This document shows, piece after piece, positions 60,394 through 64,000 of a stretch of 64,000 bases of DNA. A program made the position numbers and the translations under genes. The first letter of the stretch is position 1. The number at the start of each line of letters is the position of its first letter. The stretch spans positions 2,160,501 to 2,224,500 of the forward strand of contig NC_060113.1 in assembly GCF_021155765.1 (NCBI RefSeq), read 5' to 3'. This DNA is from Diprion similis (lineage: Eukaryota; Arthropoda; Insecta; Hymenoptera; Diprionidae). Below the pieces are notes generated by a model. The model had not been told where the DNA came from and searched no databases. It saw nothing but the letters and a program-made list of their open reading frames with translations.

Positions 60394-63344
60394 GGAACAT
60401 TGAGAAAAAGTGGTGAATGTGAAGAAAAAAACGAGCACCCAATTATGCATATGTATATAAATAAATCAATTTGTTCGAAAATTTTATTTTTAATTAAAAA
60501 TCTACTGCATTCTTCGATTAATTATTCATCACAGTCGTTTTTGTTACTCCTGATTCACTGCAACTGGTCCGACACCACCGCTCACCGAGTGGCCGAGTAG
60601 TTAGGCGCAACAAAAAGTATTTGACATCGAGAGAAACGATCGACTAACGTAGCTGCGAATTGTGACGAGTGAAGCAATAGAGCCGAGAATGATTTCAATC
60701 ACGTTTGTTGTACATATAAAGAGTTGAGATTAATTAGCGGTTAAAAGCACGCCGTCAGTTGATCAACTTGTCAGTTCGTTAGGCTGTAATTTTATAGCGC
60801 CATTTATACACATTGCGTACTTTTCTATGGATAAACAATTCACCGGTTTGAAGTTGAAAAATTAAATTCGAGGGGCCTTGTTAACTCATAAATTATAGGC
60901 AATCATAATTAAAAAAGAAATAAGCTTTTATTATTCATTGGTCTCTGGTTTTTCATTTTTATTATCCTTCGCCATATTCTCAAATTTAGTGCAAAAATAT
61001 TTCTTTCGTGGTAATCCAAAGCACTGCAGGTACTGCAACAAATTCTTGACAATTGTTTACACTCCAATCGTTGATCACAGCGAGACTTTTTTTTCTGTTT
61101 TAATTAATCTCAATATGCAGAGTTTGATCAACGGAAGAAGATTCGCATCGTGTAGGCAACATCCGGCGATTAAAAGTGAGGAAAAAAAAAACAATAAGAA
61201 ATGTATTCAGGACTTTGAAACCGGGTCACTGTCTCCATATACCAACGTTTATTTACCCCGATAAGTGTCGTAAGGGTGCGCGTGATAATTGACCCAGTTC
61301 ACGTCGTTCCTAGGCTGCAAAAGCAGACACACTTATGCGGTTCATGGAGTTTCGCAATTCGTTGAATTCACGGCCCCCTAGAATTTAGAGCCTGGAGAGA
61401 AAATCGCGGTCCGTTAATTAAAGTACGAATGCAACAGTTTCACGTCATTTCTGAACCGGCCTCGACTAAAGACTCGACGTTTATTGAGGCGCATACCTGC
61501 ATCTCATTTCTAATATCTGCCAATTAAGTACAGGTACCTGCAGGTGGAAATTTGAAAAGACTTTGTAACTATTGCCTAGCTAGCAATCATCTCAAAACGG
61601 CGTTGCAACATTGCTATAATATAAATAAACTGCGAGTTACTACACGGTGTAATAATCAACGGCTAAGTTGATAATTGGACTGTGAGAAAGATGGCCAAAT
61701 TCGGCTCTGCATTGGCTCGCCATACGTTCAGTTATTATCCTTCTGACAATTGCAAGTAATTTTCTCACACCGTGCAGGTAACGGAAACATTCTATGCAAA
61801 ATTATTGCGAATTTTTCAGCTCCTCCGCCGGTGAGTGGGTCGTTTTTGACTCCACATTTCATCGTTTGATCTCTAAAATCTTTGGGATCGTTAGAATTAT
61901 TGATCGACCGTAGAAACGTCTTTGAAAGCTGGACAATAAAAGTGCATTACGTTACGACGAAGGCATTCTTACTTGTTACATCGCCGCCATAACGCGAGCT
62001 CGAAGCGCCTGGACAAAAACTAGAGCAAACATTTGCGTAATCCGGGCTGTCAGGGCGATGCCGGCAACCGTAACGAGCGATCGATGTTTGAAATTTATCG
62101 ACTATCGGCACAACCGATCTTTCCTTTCGGACTCACGAGACGCAGAGATCTAGTTTCAAATAGACACAATTATTGTTTGTCGGCTACTCGGCAATTCCAC
62201 CGCATGACTTTATTTAGGAACACCTCGATATTGTCCGATCGAATCGCGACTCTTGATGGTCACGGAATTACCAACAAAGAGAATGCAGAAATCTGAAGAC
62301 AATAACGTCTCCTTGAAGAAACAGAGTCATTAGAATATCAATCAATAAGTTACAAATTAATTGGTAAGAAAACGAAATTTAAATTTAAGTAGGTATGTGA
62401 TAAAAGTTGAAAACTGAATTGAAGAAAAAAAAGAAAAAGAAAAAAAAACAATTTTCACACCAAAGTGATGAAAAAATCGTTCGAAACAGAAAAAAAAAAA
62501 TACTGATTTCGTTTTTCGATCAGCTAAAAAATTAATCTTTACGTAAAAAAGATTTTGAGAAAATTTTTCAGCCTTATTTTCGATACACGCTTACGTAAGA
62601 CTTTTCTACATTCAATCCAATCCAAAATCCAATTGAAATTTTTTTTTTTTTCTGAATCCAAATTTGTATTTCCTCAATTTCACCCTAACAAGATGAGGAC
62701 ATTTTCTCTTTCTCTCTCTCTCTCTTCTTTACACCATACGCATGCAACACGAATCTAATTCGCTGATAATTATCATCAAGGAATCTCAGTGCTGTACGAA
62801 TGCAGCCTGAGCGATTAATTATTCTCTTCTGACCGTAAATTCATGCGCGGTTGTGCAGTTGTTGCGTGGCTGCTGCGCTAAGCGAGCTCCCAGTTTCATC
62901 CGGAAAATTTAATGCGGCGTATCGCAGGACGTTGGTTATACTTGTTACGCAAAAGTGCCGAGATCTCGCTCACTCAGTGCAGAAAACGTCGGCGTTGTGC
63001 ACTTTGTGAAATGCAAATTGAAATTCTAATCCCATATTTCAATCGATCCCATTCCGTTACGTTCCGTTTCCCATGGCTAAACGTACTCTCGAAGCCTCTC
63101 CTCGTTGGCGTAGAATCTCTTATACTTACTGATAATCTCATGGCCAACATGCATCATGTAACGCGATGCGAATAGTATGCAGGTATAGGACATTCTTTTG
63201 CCGATTATAAGAAAAAATACATTTTTCGTTATTCCATATCGTTAAACCGCAAGTCTTGAATCCACTTGCATTTTTTCAGAATACTTTTCCCCAGAGGTTT
63301 AATCGCATTTTGAATTTTACTTGTTTCTTTCGTTTTCAATTAAT

Positions 63345-63378
<34 letters not shown>

Positions 63379-64000
63379 GTAATTTCAATACAATTTTAAT
63401 CTTTAATCAACACGTGGTATCGACGACTTCCGCCTTTTATTTGACGCCGTTGAATTCACGGTTGTTTGATCGTGTTTTAAATACTAGTTTTTCAACCGAT
63501 TAATCTACGAGATTCTGATAAATCGACTATATGTATAAATTCGATCAAAAATTAGTTTTGCTTTCTTGAGTAGTTCAGCAAGGGCTGAAAAAATATATAA
63601 CATCAACTACTGAAACTAGGCAAAAAAAATTCACCATCACTGGACTGTTAGCCAATTCTAAAAAATTAGAATTAGAAACTAGACTAAATCAATTTTATGC
63701 TCGTGCAAAACGATTCTGGTATTTTTTTTAGTCGTGTTATGCCAACATTCATTGGATTTCAATACCTACATCAATCGCCCTGTATATGTATATGTTATAT
63801 GTCCCCCATTTTTATTGGCTTGTATAATAAATTTTGTAAGCATTTTCAGAATTATTCAGCAAAGTAATTAATTTTAACCAAAGCAAAAGCAACGGAATTT
63901 TGTATTTTTTTTTTTTTTTTTTTTCACTAATGAAAGTTAAGGTTTTTTTTCCACAAAATTTATAGCGTGCTCTAAATTCCATTCAAGTTCACTGTGCCAG
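60394..64000. other. No supported gene in the right flank
   Basis: No further troponin C exon, EF-hand or LRR was found. The short open frames have no domain. A strong acceptor and a strong donor enclose only 11 nt at 61820-61830. An (AAT)n microsatellite lies at 63346-63378 and a poly-T tract at about 63906-63924. Confidence 0.45.
63346..63378. repeat. (AAT)n microsatellite
   Basis: About eleven uninterrupted AAT units. Confidence 0.9.

Noticed and set aside
60589-60610. tRNA-like A box (GTGGCCGAGTAGTTAGGCGC)
   Set aside because: It resembles the D-arm of a Ser/Leu tRNA, but no anticodon arm, B box (GGTTCGAATCC) or acceptor pairing follows. At most a tRNA-derived fragment.
1-64000. CRISPR arrays, bacterial operons, phage or viral genes
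   Set aside because: None seen. Gene structure and composition are those of an insect nuclear genome; tandem repeats are simple microsatellites without spacer-repeat structure.

Overview
This is AT-rich eukaryotic nuclear DNA, almost certainly from an insect. It contains split genes with GT-AG introns, dense A/T homopolymer tracts and microsatellites, and troponin C genes of the insect two-site type. The order (for example Hymenoptera) cannot be fixed from the sequence alone. Five protein-coding genes can be supported. All lie on the + strand in the right half of the window. No gene is supported on the - strand, and none was found in the first 32 kb.

Layout. (1) 1-32.5 kb: no supported gene. 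It holds microsatellites, homopolymers and several small foldback/MITE-like elements with long terminal inverted repeats, some in several copies. (2) 33.25-41.86 kb: a seven-exon gene for a secreted, probably GPI-anchored leucine-rich-repeat (LRR) protein of 491 aa. It resembles the insect family that includes Drosophila CG14762. A second copy of the 0.6 kb MITE found at 8.04 kb sits in its third intron. (3) 41.9-47.1 kb: very AT-rich DNA, possibly a long 3' UTR, with two clear inverted repeats. (4) 48.28-50.61 kb: a three-exon gene for a 704-aa LRR membrane protein with a hydrophobic segment near each end, an LRR C-cap, a fibronectin-III-like segment and a proline-rich cytoplasmic tail. (5) 52.46-60.0 kb: a tandem array of three troponin C genes with the same intron pattern. 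(6) 60-64 kb: no supported gene.

How the genes relate. The three troponin C paralogs encode the Ca2+ sensor of the muscle thin filament. In all three, EF-hand sites II and IV keep every ligand position while sites I and III are degraded, which is the two-site insect form. In the first two genes the initiator ATG can be placed in its own tiny exon, followed at once by an intron starting GTAATT. For the third gene no convincing ATG/donor exon was found nearby. The two LRR genes are unrelated in exon layout and topology and look like cell-surface recognition or adhesion proteins. Nothing in the sequence ties them to the troponins beyond being neighbours.

The most notable non-genic content is the set of foldback elements (1.32, 3.9, 8.04/35.79, 21.5/26.1/28.3, 25.4 and 29.2 kb). 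Also notable are G-tracts lying on the sense strand inside introns, and a 66-nt stop-free intron inside the EF2 loop of the second troponin C gene. I found nothing that I would call a wholly new biological system.
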